DNA of 64,000 bases from Sulfurimonas crateris (GTDB lineage: Bacteria > Campylobacterota > Campylobacteria > Campylobacterales > Sulfurimonadaceae): the NCBI RefSeq assembly GCF_005217605.1, contig NZ_SZPX01000001.1, forward strand, positions 248,001 to 312,000, read 5' to 3'. This document shows positions 7,998-16,477 of the stretch, one piece after another. How positions within the stretch are numbered: position 1 is the first letter of the stretch; each line of letters opens with the position of its first letter. The notes below the pieces were generated by a model. The model saw nothing but the letters and a program-made list of their open reading frames with translations. It was not told where the DNA came from and made no database searches. Both the position numbers and the translations under genes were made by a program.

Positions 7998-8879
7998 CTA
8001 CTTCTTTTTTGTCGGCTTTTTGCTTTTAACGGCAGGCTTCTTATTATCTTTGGAAAAGTTCTTACTCTCATCTTTTTTAAAACTTCTCTTTTCGCTGCCT
8101 TTGAACTCTTTTTGCTCCGATTTCTTCTCATCTTTTAAAAATTTTGCCAGAGCGGAGTATTCACTGCGGCTTAAAAATCTCACTTTTCCCTCTGGGAGAT
8201 TATTGAGTTCGATCTCTGCAAAACTGATTCTCTTAAGGTCTACCACTTCAGCCCCGAAATGGGCAAAAAAGCGTCTTAGTTCACGGTTTTTTCCTTCGCT
8301 GAGTGCCACTTTTAAGATGGAGTAGTTAGGCTGGTTCTTCTGGATCTTATACCCTATGAAAGGTTTAAACTCCATAGCCATAACCTTAGAGTGTGAGTGC
8401 CCGCCTGCCGATGCATCATCGAGTGTCATACCTTTGAGCATCGCGTCCTCCATATCCGGAGTCACTTCGCCTTTGATCTTGATCTTGTAGATTCTCTCTA
8501 AGTCAGACTCCATAAGAGCAGATGCGACTTTTGAAGCATCGGTTAGAAGCAAAACACCCTCCGACGCGTAGTCAAGCCTACCTACCGGAATGTAATGTTT
8601 ATACTCTTTGCTTAAGCTATCATAGATGGTTTTTCTGCCCTTTGGGTCGCTTTTTGTCACAAGCTCCCCTTTTGGTTTGTTGTAGACAATTACAGTATAT
8701 TTGTCTCTTGGACTCACCTGTTTTCCACTTACGTAGATAATATTTACGCCCTCTATGACATCTGTTGCAGGGTTTGTCTGAATCTCTCCGTCAACTCTTA
8801 CATAACCGTCTTGTATCGCCTTATCAGCTTCTCTTCTTGAGTAACTGGAGTGGTGAGCAATATATTTGTTTAATCTCAC
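7998..8879 (-). CDS. 23S/16S rRNA pseudouridine synthase, RsuA/RluB family
   Basis: 293 residues. An N-terminal S4 RNA-binding domain (MRLNKYIAHHSSYSRREADK) precedes the catalytic domain, with the conserved Asp in VGRLDYASEGVLLLTDA and the later EGKNRELRRFFAHFG motif. A lysine-rich tail of about 45 residues follows, probably RNA-binding. The start is a GTG whose last bases overlap the TGA of kdsD (GTGA). Its family isomerises a specific uridine in rRNA; whether the site is that of RluB (23S) or RsuA (16S) cannot be decided from sequence alone. Confidence 0.92.
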   Translation of the reverse strand: MRLNKYIAHHSSYSRREADKAIQDGYVRVDGEIQTNPATDVIEGVNIIYVSGKQVSPRDKYTVIVYNKPKGELVTKSDPKGRKTIYDSLSKEYKHYIPVGRLDYASEGVLLLTDASKVASALMESDLERIYKIKIKGEVTPDMEDAMLKGMTLDDASAGGHSHSKVMAMEFKPFIGYKIQKNQPNYSILKVALSEGKNRELRRFFAHFGAEVVDLKRISFAEIELNNLPEGKVRFLSRSEYSALAKFLKDEKKSEQKEFKGSEKRSFKKDESKNFSKDNKKPAVKSKKPTKKK

Positions 8880-9838
8880 GATATACCTTTTTCAATAAGA
8901 GTATGGATGTGAAGCACTCCGACTACTCTCTTCTCTTTATCAGTTACAACTAAAAGCTGTATCTTCATATCTTCTATTATTACAAGTGCTTCGCTTGCAA
9001 GTATATTTTCATCATCAATTGTTTTTGGGTTAAGTGTTGCATACTTTAAGACGTTCTCTTGAAGAGAGAAATCTTCGCTCATAAGTGCTCTTCGTATGTC
9101 TCCATCACTTATAAGTGCTCTAAGTTTGCCTGACTCATCGGTGATTAAAACTGTTCCAATCCTGCCTTCGCTGATCTTTACAATGGCATCTTTGAGGTTC
9201 GTGTCTGCCGTTATGATTGGCAGATCTTCTGTTCTCATCAAATCTTTAACTTTTACAAATAGCTGCTTTCCCAAAGCTCCGCCAGGGTGAAACGAGGCAA
9301 AGTCACTTTTTTGAAAGTTTTTTGCCTTCATAAGACAGACTGCCAGAGCATCACCGAGTGCGAGTGTCAGAGTGGTTGAACTAGTAGGTGCGATGTTCAG
9401 CGGGCAAGCCTCTTTCTCAACTACTACATCTATTACAATATCGCTATATTTTCCGAGAGTAGACTCATGGTTTTTCGTCATGCCGATAAGAGGAATGTCA
9501 AATCTTTTGATATGCGGAAGTATTGAACTTAACTCTTCGCTCTCTCCACTGTAGCTGATTGCTAAAACGACATCATCCTTGCCTATCATTCCAAGATCAC
9601 CGTGCAGTGCTTCGGTTGGATGCAGAAAAAAACTTGGAGTTCCGGTAGATGCAAATGTTGCTGCCATTTTTGCACCGATAAGCCCTGATTTGCCGACACC
9701 CGTAACTATAAGCTTGCCTTTGCATGCAAGGATTATGGAGACGGCTTTATCAAATACATCGCTTATATTTTTGGCGCTCTCTAGGAGTGTTTGAGCTTCA
9801 ATTTGTAAGGTTTCTTGTGCTATTTGTTTGTAATTCAT
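8876..9838 (-). CDS. kdsD: Arabinose-5-phosphate isomerase
   Basis: 320 residues. An N-terminal SIS domain (residues about 35-170; IVTGVGKSGLIGAKMAATFASTGTP, then HGDLGMI and ISYSGESEEL) is followed by two CBS domains (about 205-320; GRIGTVLITDESGKL, LISDGDIRRAL, QLLVVTDKEKRVVGVLH). This is the KpsF/GutQ/KdsD family, which converts ribulose-5-P to arabinose-5-P for KDO and lipopolysaccharide synthesis. No Shine-Dalgarno sequence is seen. A TATAAT on the minus strand ends 6 bases before the ATG, inside a 34-base inverted repeat. Confidence 0.94.
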   Translation of the reverse strand: MNYKQIAQETLQIEAQTLLESAKNISDVFDKAVSIILACKGKLIVTGVGKSGLIGAKMAATFASTGTPSFFLHPTEALHGDLGMIGKDDVVLAISYSGESEELSSILPHIKRFDIPLIGMTKNHESTLGKYSDIVIDVVVEKEACPLNIAPTSSTTLTLALGDALAVCLMKAKNFQKSDFASFHPGGALGKQLFVKVKDLMRTEDLPIITADTNLKDAIVKISEGRIGTVLITDESGKLRALISDGDIRRALMSEDFSLQENVLKYATLNPKTIDDENILASEALVIIEDMKIQLLVVTDKEKRVVGVLHIHTLIEKGIS

Positions 9839-9839
9839 G

Positions 9840-9873
9840 ATGCAATTATACCCTTTTTGGGTATAAATTGCAT
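9840..9873. promoter_or_regulatory. Palindromic kdsD promoter
   Basis: Arms atgcaattataccc (9840-9853) and gggtataaattgcat (9859-9873) are reverse complements except for one extra T, around the loop ttttt. The minus-strand copy supplies TATAAT (9850-9845) placed 6 bases before the kdsD ATG. The other arm supplies TATAAA on the plus strand. Either a protein-binding site or a symmetric promoter; also a possible 3' hairpin for the peroxidase region. Confidence 0.5.
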
Positions 9874-9880
9874 GAGAGAT

Positions 9881-10900
9881 TTAGTTAATGTCAGGCTTTG
9901 GAGTTTTTGATGTAGAAGCAGGCAGTTGAGGAAGAACTACATCCGCTTTTCTGCCGTCAAGCGCTTTTAAGAACTCTTCGATAGAAGCAGCCTCTGCATC
10001 GTTGATGTCAGCTCCAAGCTGGATACGTCCCATCTCTTTGATCGCATCTTTGAGCTCCCAGATCTGACCGTTATGGAAGTATGGTGCAGTTTGAGTGATA
10101 TTTCTAAGAGTAGGCACTTTTACCATACCGTTCTTGTCACCCTTGAAATCACCTACATCTTGAAACTTGTATGTTCCAGTGATGTTAAACACATTCATCG
10201 CACCGCCCAAAGCAATGCCGGTATGACATGTAGCACACCCTTTGTCCATAAATGTTTTCAAGCCATCTTTTTGAGCTTTTGTCATCGCTTTTTCATTACC
10301 GTTTAAGTAGTCATCAAATGCAGACGGAGTGACAAGAGTTCTCTCAAAAGTTGCAATAGTGTCCGCAACTTTCTCAAACGTTATTTTTGTATCTTTTCCG
10401 TAAGCTTTTTTAAACTCTTCAACATATTCAGGCATAGAAGTAACTGTCGCTACTACATGTTCAGGTGTTGCAGACATCTCAGGTGCGGCTTGAATCGGAC
10501 CTTGAGCCTGAGCTTCTAAGTGAGGATCACGGCCGTCCCAGAATTGTGAGTTGAAAAAGACAGAGTTATAAACAGTCGGCGAGTTTAAGTGGTGCGGATT
10601 TGCAGTCCACTTATGACCGATCGCTGCAGGTATTCCGTCATCTCCACCCTCGCTTAGGTTGTGACAGCTGTTACAGCTTATAAAACCGCTCTTAGAGAGT
10701 CTTGGGTCGAAATAGAGCTTTTTACCAAGTTCTACCTTCTCATCTGTGATAGGGTTCTTAGGATTGTCTATAAGCTTCATAAGCTCTTTCTTATCTGTAG
10801 GAATAGGCTCTAGACCTGCTTTTTTAGCCTCTGTAGCTAAACCAGAAGCTAAAAGAGATGAAGCAGCAAATGCTATTGTTAAAACGGTTCTTTTGTACAT
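9881..10900 (-). CDS. Di-heme cytochrome c peroxidase (periplasmic)
   Basis: 339 residues from the ATG at 10900, chosen because AAGGA lies 7 bases upstream and a Sec signal peptide follows at once (MYKRTVLTIAFAASSLLASG). Two c-type heme sites are present: CNSCH near residue 75 (peroxidatic) and CATCH near residue 220 (electron-transfer). FDPRLSKSG and VPTLRNITQTAPYFHNG are standard for bacterial CCP/MauG proteins. It reduces hydrogen peroxide to water with electrons from periplasmic cytochrome c. Monocistronic by position, with a divergent gene at 11079. Confidence 0.95.
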   Translation of the reverse strand: MYKRTVLTIAFAASSLLASGLATEAKKAGLEPIPTDKKELMKLIDNPKNPITDEKVELGKKLYFDPRLSKSGFISCNSCHNLSEGGDDGIPAAIGHKWTANPHHLNSPTVYNSVFFNSQFWDGRDPHLEAQAQGPIQAAPEMSATPEHVVATVTSMPEYVEEFKKAYGKDTKITFEKVADTIATFERTLVTPSAFDDYLNGNEKAMTKAQKDGLKTFMDKGCATCHTGIALGGAMNVFNITGTYKFQDVGDFKGDKNGMVKVPTLRNITQTAPYFHNGQIWELKDAIKEMGRIQLGADINDAEAASIEEFLKALDGRKADVVLPQLPASTSKTPKPDIN

Positions 10901-11078
10901 GATGATTCCTTGTGTAAATTTGTCATAAATCTTACATTTATTCAGCTTAAGACTGTATAACAAATTTATATTATTTTCATAAATCCAAAGTATATATATT
11001 ACTGTGAATAGGTCAGGAAATAGCCTTTATTTATTAGAGATAAGATATAATAATCTAAAATTTTTTAGAGGGAAAAAA

Positions 11079-11813
11079 ATGAGAGATAAACTAGGAAAAT
11101 ATGTAAGCAGCATTAATACGCTTAAAGTCGAAGAGAGAGTGTTGTATTTTAACACGCTTATTTTAGCGGAAGAGGGTGCCGGCAAAACAAATCTGGCGTG
11201 CAGAATAAGAAACTATATAATTGACAGCAATGTGGCAACTCTCTATCTTGATTTTTCGAACTCGGAAATAGAAGACATAGAGCTTAGATACAAAGATGAA
11301 CATTTTAATTATATAAGATTTGATGAAAGCGAAGAGTTTCAAGTAGAGTTCAATAAGCTTGTAGATGAGAAAAAACATATTTATATGGCAGTTGACCCCG
11401 CTTACTTCTCAAATAAAAGAGATATAAAAAGCAAATTGACCGATACGCTTCAGATAAAAGGACTTCTAGAAAATTACTACTATTTTTTCCATGATATTGA
11501 AAATTTAAACGGTTTTTATACAAAATTTGAAGACTTTTTACTCTATATGCTTAACTTTCTAAACCTTAAAAAGTATGGTCTTACATTCTTGGCACAGCCT
11601 CACAGCACTTTTGAAAGTCCTCAGATAAAACTTCTCTTTACATTTTTATATCTTGGAAGATGTTCAAATTTTGAGTACTTCAACACTGCGAACCTAAAAA
11701 AACTCCCTAAAAACAGATTTTTCTATCAGTACAGAACAGATTACCATACGCTTTTGTTCAACGATATAAAAAGTAATATAGTTGAGATAGACGAGTATGT
11801 CATCGAAGAGTAG
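11079..11813 (+). CDS. P-loop ATPase of unknown function
   Basis: 244 residues from ATG 11079 (AGAGGG 7 bases upstream); an in-frame extension to 11004 has no ribosome site. Walker A is LAEEGAGKTNLACRIRNYII near residue 30, Walker B-like YMAVDPAYF near residue 105. The rest is rich in aromatic residues and lysine and resembles DNA-packaging or ABC-type ATPases only in the P-loop. It ends 2 bases before the NAD(P)HX repair gene, so they are likely co-transcribed. I do not recognise the family. Confidence 0.75.
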   Translation: MRDKLGKYVSSINTLKVEERVLYFNTLILAEEGAGKTNLACRIRNYIIDSNVATLYLDFSNSEIEDIELRYKDEHFNYIRFDESEEFQVEFNKLVDEKKHIYMAVDPAYFSNKRDIKSKLTDTLQIKGLLENYYYFFHDIENLNGFYTKFEDFLLYMLNFLNLKKYGLTFLAQPHSTFESPQIKLLFTFLYLGRCSNFEYFNTANLKKLPKNRFFYQYRTDYHTLLFNDIKSNIVEIDEYVIEE

Positions 11814-11815
11814 TT

Positions 11816-13180
11816 ATGCAAAAACTTTTTGATGAAGTAGCCTCTTTAGATAAAAGGTGCTATGACGAGTTTTTTTTAAGTGAAGATATTTTAATGGAGC
11901 ATGCCGCTAATGGTATAGCTGCGTATATTCGTAACAATTTTAAAAAAAATTCAAAAATCGTTATAGTTTGCGGAAGCGGCAATAACGGAGCTGACGGAAT
12001 CGCGCTCTCAAGGCTTCTTCATGCAGATTATGATGTTTATCTGTTCTATGCAAAAAAGCCTGCCTCAAAGATGGCGCTTCTGCAGCAAAAAAGGGCTCTT
12101 GCCATAGGCGTAAGAGAGTCTGCAGAGCTTGAGTCGTGCGACGTTTTGGTCGATGCAATAGTCGGTACGGGATTTAGCGGAGAGTTTAGCAAAGAGATCG
12201 CTTCTATAATTGACGAAATGAACGCTCTAAATGCTTTTAAGATCGCCTGTGACATACCTTCCGGATACAGGTTTTTAGCAGATATCACGCTTACAATGGG
12301 TGCGCTTAAAAAGAGTATGTTTCTGGATGGCTCAAAAGATGCGCTTGGAGATATCAGAGTAGTAGACCTTGGAGTAAGCAGAGATATATATGAGAGGGAT
12401 AGCAACTGCAAGCTGCTTGATCTGGATGACCTGAGACTTCCCTCAAGGGCAAAAAAAGATTCGCACAAAGGCTCTTACGGTCATCTGGCTATTGCATCTG
12501 GGCAGATGAGCGGAGCAGGCATCATGAGCGCTCTCTCGGCACTCAGATTTGGAAGCGGGCTTGTAACGCTTGTGGGATTTGAAAAAATTGAGATACCACA
12601 TACGCTAATGTACTCACATGAAGTTCCCCAAAATACAACGGCTCTTGCTTTGGGAATGGGGCTTGGCGCAGAGTTTAGTGCGCAGGAGCTGGAAAAATTT
12701 TTGGATAACGCTCTGCCTCTTGTCGCTGATGCGGATATATTTCATATGCAGGCGGTTTTGGATATTTTAAAAAGAGAAGATGTGGTTTTAACACCTCATG
12801 CAAAAGAGTTTGTCTCTCTTTTAAAAAGAGCTAATATTGCGGATATAGCGGTTGATGAGCTGCAAAAAGAGCGTTTTAAATATGTAGAGATGTTTTGCAA
12901 AAAGTATCCGCATGTCACGCTTCTTTTAAAAGGTGCTAATGTCATCATAGGCAAGGATAGTGAGTGCTTTGTAAACCCACACGGAACTCAAGCTCTTGCA
13001 AAAGGGGGAAGCGGAGACGTGCTTAGCGGTCTTATAGCATCACTTCTCTCTCAGGGCTACAGCCCTTTAGATGCTGCTATGAACGGCTCTTTGGCGCATA
13101 CGAAAGCGGCGCTTCATTACAGTGGAGCTGATTATTCGCTAACGCCGGATGATTTGATAGAGGGGATATGCAAACTATAA
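11816..13180 (+). CDS. nnr: Bifunctional NAD(P)HX epimerase/dehydratase
   Basis: 454 residues, two fused repair enzymes. The N-terminal epimerase (YjeF_N, about 1-195) has GSGNNGADGIALSRLL and DAIVGTGFSGEF. The C-terminal ADP-dependent dehydratase (about 205-454, ribokinase-like) has KGSYGHLAIASGQMSGAG, ALGMGLGAEF, LTPHAKEF and NPHGTQALAKGGSGDVLSG, with the catalytic Asp in GSGDVL. It repairs hydrated NADH and NADPH in the cytoplasm. Somewhat shorter than the roughly 500-residue E. coli protein, but all key motifs are present. Confidence 0.95.
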   Translation: MQKLFDEVASLDKRCYDEFFLSEDILMEHAANGIAAYIRNNFKKNSKIVIVCGSGNNGADGIALSRLLHADYDVYLFYAKKPASKMALLQQKRALAIGVRESAELESCDVLVDAIVGTGFSGEFSKEIASIIDEMNALNAFKIACDIPSGYRFLADITLTMGALKKSMFLDGSKDALGDIRVVDLGVSRDIYERDSNCKLLDLDDLRLPSRAKKDSHKGSYGHLAIASGQMSGAGIMSALSALRFGSGLVTLVGFEKIEIPHTLMYSHEVPQNTTALALGMGLGAEFSAQELEKFLDNALPLVADADIFHMQAVLDILKREDVVLTPHAKEFVSLLKRANIADIAVDELQKERFKYVEMFCKKYPHVTLLLKGANVIIGKDSECFVNPHGTQALAKGGSGDVLSGLIASLLSQGYSPLDAAMNGSLAHTKAALHYSGADYSLTPDDLIEGICKL

Positions 13181-13228
13181 GATTGCATATGTTATAAAAC
13201 AGCAATTTAAAAAAGAGGGAACAAAATA

Positions 13229-14008
13229 ATGGATAATATTTTAAAGATAGGGAAGTACGAACTCGGCTCTCGTCTTATTGTAGGGAGTGGAAAGTATAAA
13301 GATTTTCAAACTACAAAAGAGGCGACGTTAGCAAGCGGAAGCGAACTTATAACCGTTGCCGTGCGAAGACTAAATATAACCGATCCTGACAAAGAGAATC
13401 TTCGTGATACGTTTGCGGGAACAAATGTAAAGTTTTTGCCAAACTCTGCAGGGTGTACGACGGCAGAAGAGGCAATAACTACTTTTAGACTAACACGTGA
13501 GGCTACGGGGATCGACCTTATAAAACTGGAGGTTATCGGCGATACGCAAAAGACTCTTTATCCGGATGTATTAGAGACCATTAAAGCATGTGAAATACTC
13601 TCTAAAGAGGGCTTTACAATTATGGCATACACTTCTGATGACCCTATTATGGCAAAACGTCTTGAAGATGCAGGCGCGCATGCGATCATGCCTCTTGCCG
13701 CACCGATAGGAAGCGGTCTTGGGATCCAAAATCCGTACAATATAGTATTTATCCGTGAAGCTGTAAGCGTTCCTGTTATCGTAGATGCTGGGATAGGCTG
13801 TGCAAGCGATGCCGCATATGCGATGGAACTTGGTGCAGAGGGAGTTTTAACAAATACGGCAATAGCTCAGGCAAGTAATCCAATGATAATGGCAGAGGCT
13901 ATGAAGCACGCCGTGATGGCAGGTCGTATGAGTTATCTTGCAGGAAGAATTCCTAAAAAACCCTACGCAACTGCATCTTCTCCGATTGATGGATTGATAC
14001 AGTTTTAA
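13229..14008 (+). CDS. thiG: Thiazole synthase
   Basis: 259 residues, a TIM barrel. The Schiff-base lysine lies in [11 protein letters not shown]. Other ThiG signatures are [27 protein letters not shown] and [12 protein letters not shown]. It makes the thiazole phosphate of thiamin from deoxyxylulose phosphate, dehydroglycine and ThiS thiocarboxylate. A GAGGGAACAAAATA leader precedes the ATG. No thiS, thiH or thiF gene is next to it here, so its partners must be elsewhere. Confidence 0.97.
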   Translation: MDNILKIGKYELGSRLIVGSGKYKDFQTTKEATLASGSELITVAVRRLNITDPDKENLRDTFAGTNVKFLPNSAGCTTAEEAITTFRLTREATGIDLIKLEVIGDTQKTLYPDVLETIKACEILSKEGFTIMAYTSDDPIMAKRLEDAGAHAIMPLAAPIGSGLGIQNPYNIVFIREAVSVPVIVDAGIGCASDAAYAMELGAEGVLTNTAIAQASNPMIMAEAMKHAVMAGRMSYLAGRIPKKPYATASSPIDGLIQF

Positions 14009-14283
14009 ACTTCAATATTCTTTGAGAGATGGGTAAGCAGCAGAAGTTGTCCCATCCCCTCAAAAAATCTCTCTATCCCCATACCGTCTTTGCTATTTGT
14101 AGATTTTTCAAGTGCAGTTAAAAAAACCAATTGCGACTCCTCCGAAGCCATCATAAAAGCATCTGTAATATATCTAAAAGAGAGTGTATGAACCTCACCG
14201 TTTACATCGAAGTCGATTTCCGAGTCAAGATTTATATTATGCTCTTCTAAAAAATCTATGCACCTCTGTTTTGTTTCACTCAT
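14005..14283 (-). CDS. Small hypothetical protein coupled to AGCS symporter
   Basis: 92 acidic residues ([20 protein letters not shown]...), no signal peptide or TM helix. The C-terminal half, ending [16 protein letters not shown], is helical. Its ATG overlaps the TGA of the symporter (ATGA), so it is translated with it. It converges on thiG with 4 bases shared. No family recognised. Confidence 0.65.
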   Translation of the reverse strand: MSETKQRCIDFLEEHNINLDSEIDFDVNGEVHTLSFRYITDAFMMASEESQLVFLTALEKSTNSKDGMGIERFFEGMGQLLLLTHLSKNIEV

Positions 14284-15725
14284 CTAATAGCCTCATCGTC
14301 AAGTTCACCGCTTTTAAGCTTTTTAAGATAAATATCAAGCAGTTTTTTTACTTCGCCGCCGAGGATAAAAAGCCCAAGTATATTAGGCAGTGCCATAGCC
14401 AAAAGAAGCATAAAGCTAAAATCTACAAGCAAGCCGGTGCTTACAACCGTACCGATAATTGTAAGAGATAGAAAAAAGATCTTATAAATTATTGATAATT
14501 TAGAGCCAAAAAGATAAACCCATGCTCTCTCACCGTAGTATGACCAAGAGATCATAGTAGAAAAAGCAAAGAGGGTAATGCTTACAGATAGAATCGCAGG
14601 AAACCATTCAATTACCGTCCCGTAAGCTGCACTTGTCAGAGCGGCACCTTGTTTTGCTTCAATAAGAGCAACATAAGCTCCATCATGCGCATATACGCCT
14701 GTTATAACAATAACAAGCGCCGTCATGGTACATATAACGATGGTGTCTATAAAAGGTTCATAAAGAGCAACTAAACCCTGTCTGACAGGGTACTTTGTTC
14801 TAACTGGAGCGTGTGCAACCGGTGATGAACCTATTCCCGCTTCACTTGAGAATACCGCTCTTTGAAAACCCTGTATAAGAGAGCCGACAATCCCGCCGTA
14901 AACTGCACTCGTTGAAAAAGCTTCTGTAAATATAATGCTAAAAGCATCACCTATTTTTTCAAAATGAACTCCTAAAATCCATAGAGATGCGGTGATGTAT
15001 ATTATTGCCATAAATGGAACAAGAGTCTCGGTGATGCGGGCAATTCTTGTAACACCGCCGATGATGACGAAGCCAACCAAAGAGGCAATAATGATCCCAA
15101 AAACTATAGGGAACTCTTGAAAAAACGGTATCTCTTGTGAGATGGCGCTTAGAGCCTGCGAGACCTGAAAGGTGTTTCCCCCGCCTATCGCACCTCCGAT
15201 CATAAATACTGCAAAGATCACCGCTAAAACTTTACCGAATTTTGCATACCCTTTCTTTGCCAAGCCCTTGGAGAGGTACTCCATGGCACCGCCCATAACT
15301 GTGCCGTCTTTTAAAAATTCTCTATATTGCAGCGAAAGTGTTACTTCGGTAAACTTTAGGCTCATCCCCAAAAAACCTGCAACGATCATCCAAAATGTTG
15401 CACCAGGACCGCCGATCGCGATGGCAAGAGCAACGCCAGCAATGTTTCCGAGCCCTACAGTCGCACTCAAGGCAGTAGTAAGAGCACCAAAAGATGATAT
15501 CTGCCCGACATCGTCAATAGTGTTGTATCTGCCTCTTACAATGTCAAAAGAGTGTTTTAACATCCTTAAATTTATAAATCTTGTTAAAATAGTAAGATAG
15601 ATACCGCCGGAAATTAACCAGATAACCAAAAAGGGCAATGTTACCCCCTCTACGCTGCCAAAAAGAATATCAAAAAATAGAACCGTCTCCAAAAAATAGT
15701 TGATACTGCTAAATACTTCACCCAA
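14280..15725 (-). CDS. Sodium:alanine/glycine symporter, AGCS family
   Basis: 481 residues with about ten TM helices. Family motifs include ATVGLGNIAGVALAIAIGGPGATFWM (positions about 90-115), GGAMEYLSKGLAKKGYAK, AVFSSEAGIGSSPVAHA and FSTMISWSYYGERAW, which define AGCS carriers (DagA/AlsT). It imports alanine or glycine with sodium across the inner membrane. The length is normal. The small 92-residue gene is translationally coupled downstream. Confidence 0.95.
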   Translation of the reverse strand: MGEVFSSINYFLETVLFFDILFGSVEGVTLPFLVIWLISGGIYLTILTRFINLRMLKHSFDIVRGRYNTIDDVGQISSFGALTTALSATVGLGNIAGVALAIAIGGPGATFWMIVAGFLGMSLKFTEVTLSLQYREFLKDGTVMGGAMEYLSKGLAKKGYAKFGKVLAVIFAVFMIGGAIGGGNTFQVSQALSAISQEIPFFQEFPIVFGIIIASLVGFVIIGGVTRIARITETLVPFMAIIYITASLWILGVHFEKIGDAFSIIFTEAFSTSAVYGGIVGSLIQGFQRAVFSSEAGIGSSPVAHAPVRTKYPVRQGLVALYEPFIDTIVICTMTALVIVITGVYAHDGAYVALIEAKQGAALTSAAYGTVIEWFPAILSVSITLFAFSTMISWSYYGERAWVYLFGSKLSIIYKIFFLSLTIIGTVVSTGLLVDFSFMLLLAMALPNILGLFILGGEVKKLLDIYLKKLKSGELDDEAIR

Positions 15726-15825
15726 AACTAACCCTTTAAAACCATAATAATGTATTGTAACAAACTAATCTTAATCTCTTTTTGTGTCACTATTTTGAAA
15801 GTTTTTAAATATGCAAAAAATAGTA

Positions 15826-15854
15826 TTGACTTTTTAAAAATAATTAACTATAAT
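15826..15854 (+). promoter_or_regulatory. Sigma70-like promoter of the tRNA cluster
   Basis: TTGACT at 15826-15831 and TATAAT at 15849-15854 are separated by exactly 17 bases. The predicted start is near 15861, about 38 bases before tRNA-Pro. It is one of the few two-box consensus promoters in the window, fitting a stable-RNA operon. Confidence 0.85.
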
Positions 15855-15898
15855 TTCGCCTCATTAATCAGCTGCAGAGTTGTTTTAATGAAAAGAGT

Positions 15899-15976
15899 CG
15901 GGGTGTAGCTCAGTATGGTTAGAGTACTTGGTTTGGGACCAAGGGGCCGAAGGTTCGAGTCCTTTCACCCCGACCA
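15899..15976 (+). tRNA. tRNA-Pro(TGG)
   Basis: Acceptor arms CGGGGTG and CACCCCG pair fully. The anticodon loop in CTTGGTTTGGGACCAAG reads TGG, the T-loop is GTTCGAGTC and CCA is encoded (15974-15976). First of five tRNA genes. Confidence 0.97.
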
Positions 15977-16000
15977 CCTAATTTATATTTAAAAACGTAT

Positions 16001-16078
16001 GGTGAGATTAGCTCAGCTGGTTAGAGCACTGGTTTGTGGTGCCGGGGGTCGCGGGTTCGAATCCCGTATCTCACCCCA
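16001..16078 (+). tRNA. tRNA-His(GTG)
   Basis: The 5' end is GGTGAGAT and the 3' end ATCTCACC plus CCA. The extra G(-1) opposite C73 that marks tRNA-His is present. The anticodon loop TTTGTGG reads GTG and the T-arm is CGGGTTCGAATCCCG. Confidence 0.97.
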
Positions 16079-16120
16079 TAAATTAGATATAAAAACTTAA
16101 TAATAACAATAAATTTTGTG

Positions 16121-16197
16121 GCGTCCGTGGCTCAACTGGATAGAGTTTCGGACTTCGGATCCGACGGTTATAGGTTCGAATCCTATCGGGCGCACCA
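16121..16197 (+). tRNA. tRNA-Arg(TCG)
   Basis: Acceptor GCGTCCG pairs with CGGGCGC (one T-G pair). The anticodon stem TCGGA/TCCGA encloses CTTCGGA, anticodon TCG. CCA encoded. Confidence 0.95.
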
Positions 16198-16212
16198 TTT
16201 TTGTAAATGTAT

Positions 16213-16289
<77 letters not shown>

Positions 16290-16320
16290 CCTTGTCTGAA
16301 GAGACGTAAAACACTTATAT

Positions 16321-16405
16321 GCGGATGTGGTGAAATTGGTATACACGCCAGACTTAGGATCTGGTGCCGTAAGGTGTGGAGGTTCAAGTCCTCTCATCCG
16401 CACCA
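16321..16405 (+). tRNA. tRNA-Leu(TAG), integration target
   Basis: 85-nt class II tRNA with a long variable arm (TGCCGTAAGGTG). Acceptor GCGGATG pairs with CATCCGC, the anticodon loop CTTAGGA reads TAG, and CCA is encoded. Its 3' half from 16351 onward starts the direct repeat that recurs at 20364, so this gene is the attachment site of the element that follows. The tRNA itself stays intact. Confidence 0.97.
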
Positions 16406-16477
16406 CCCTTTAAAATAGGGCTTCACAAGACTTTTAACAGTCACTTTAAGAAAACTTCAAAATAAATTTTTTACTAC
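16351..16477 (+). repeat. Left attachment-site repeat (attL)
   Basis: 127 bases matching 20364-20490 with four mismatches (16382, 16463, 16464, 16467). The first 55 bases are the 3' part of tRNA-Leu; the other 72 are downstream DNA with small hairpins (ccct/aggg, gact/agtc). This copy belongs to the intact tRNA gene. Confidence 0.92.

Noticed and set aside
7930-8325. Plus-strand frame of 131 codons
   Set aside because: It is antisense to the end of the pseudouridine synthase gene; its Phe/Leu/Ser-rich content comes from the Lys-rich tail of the real protein.
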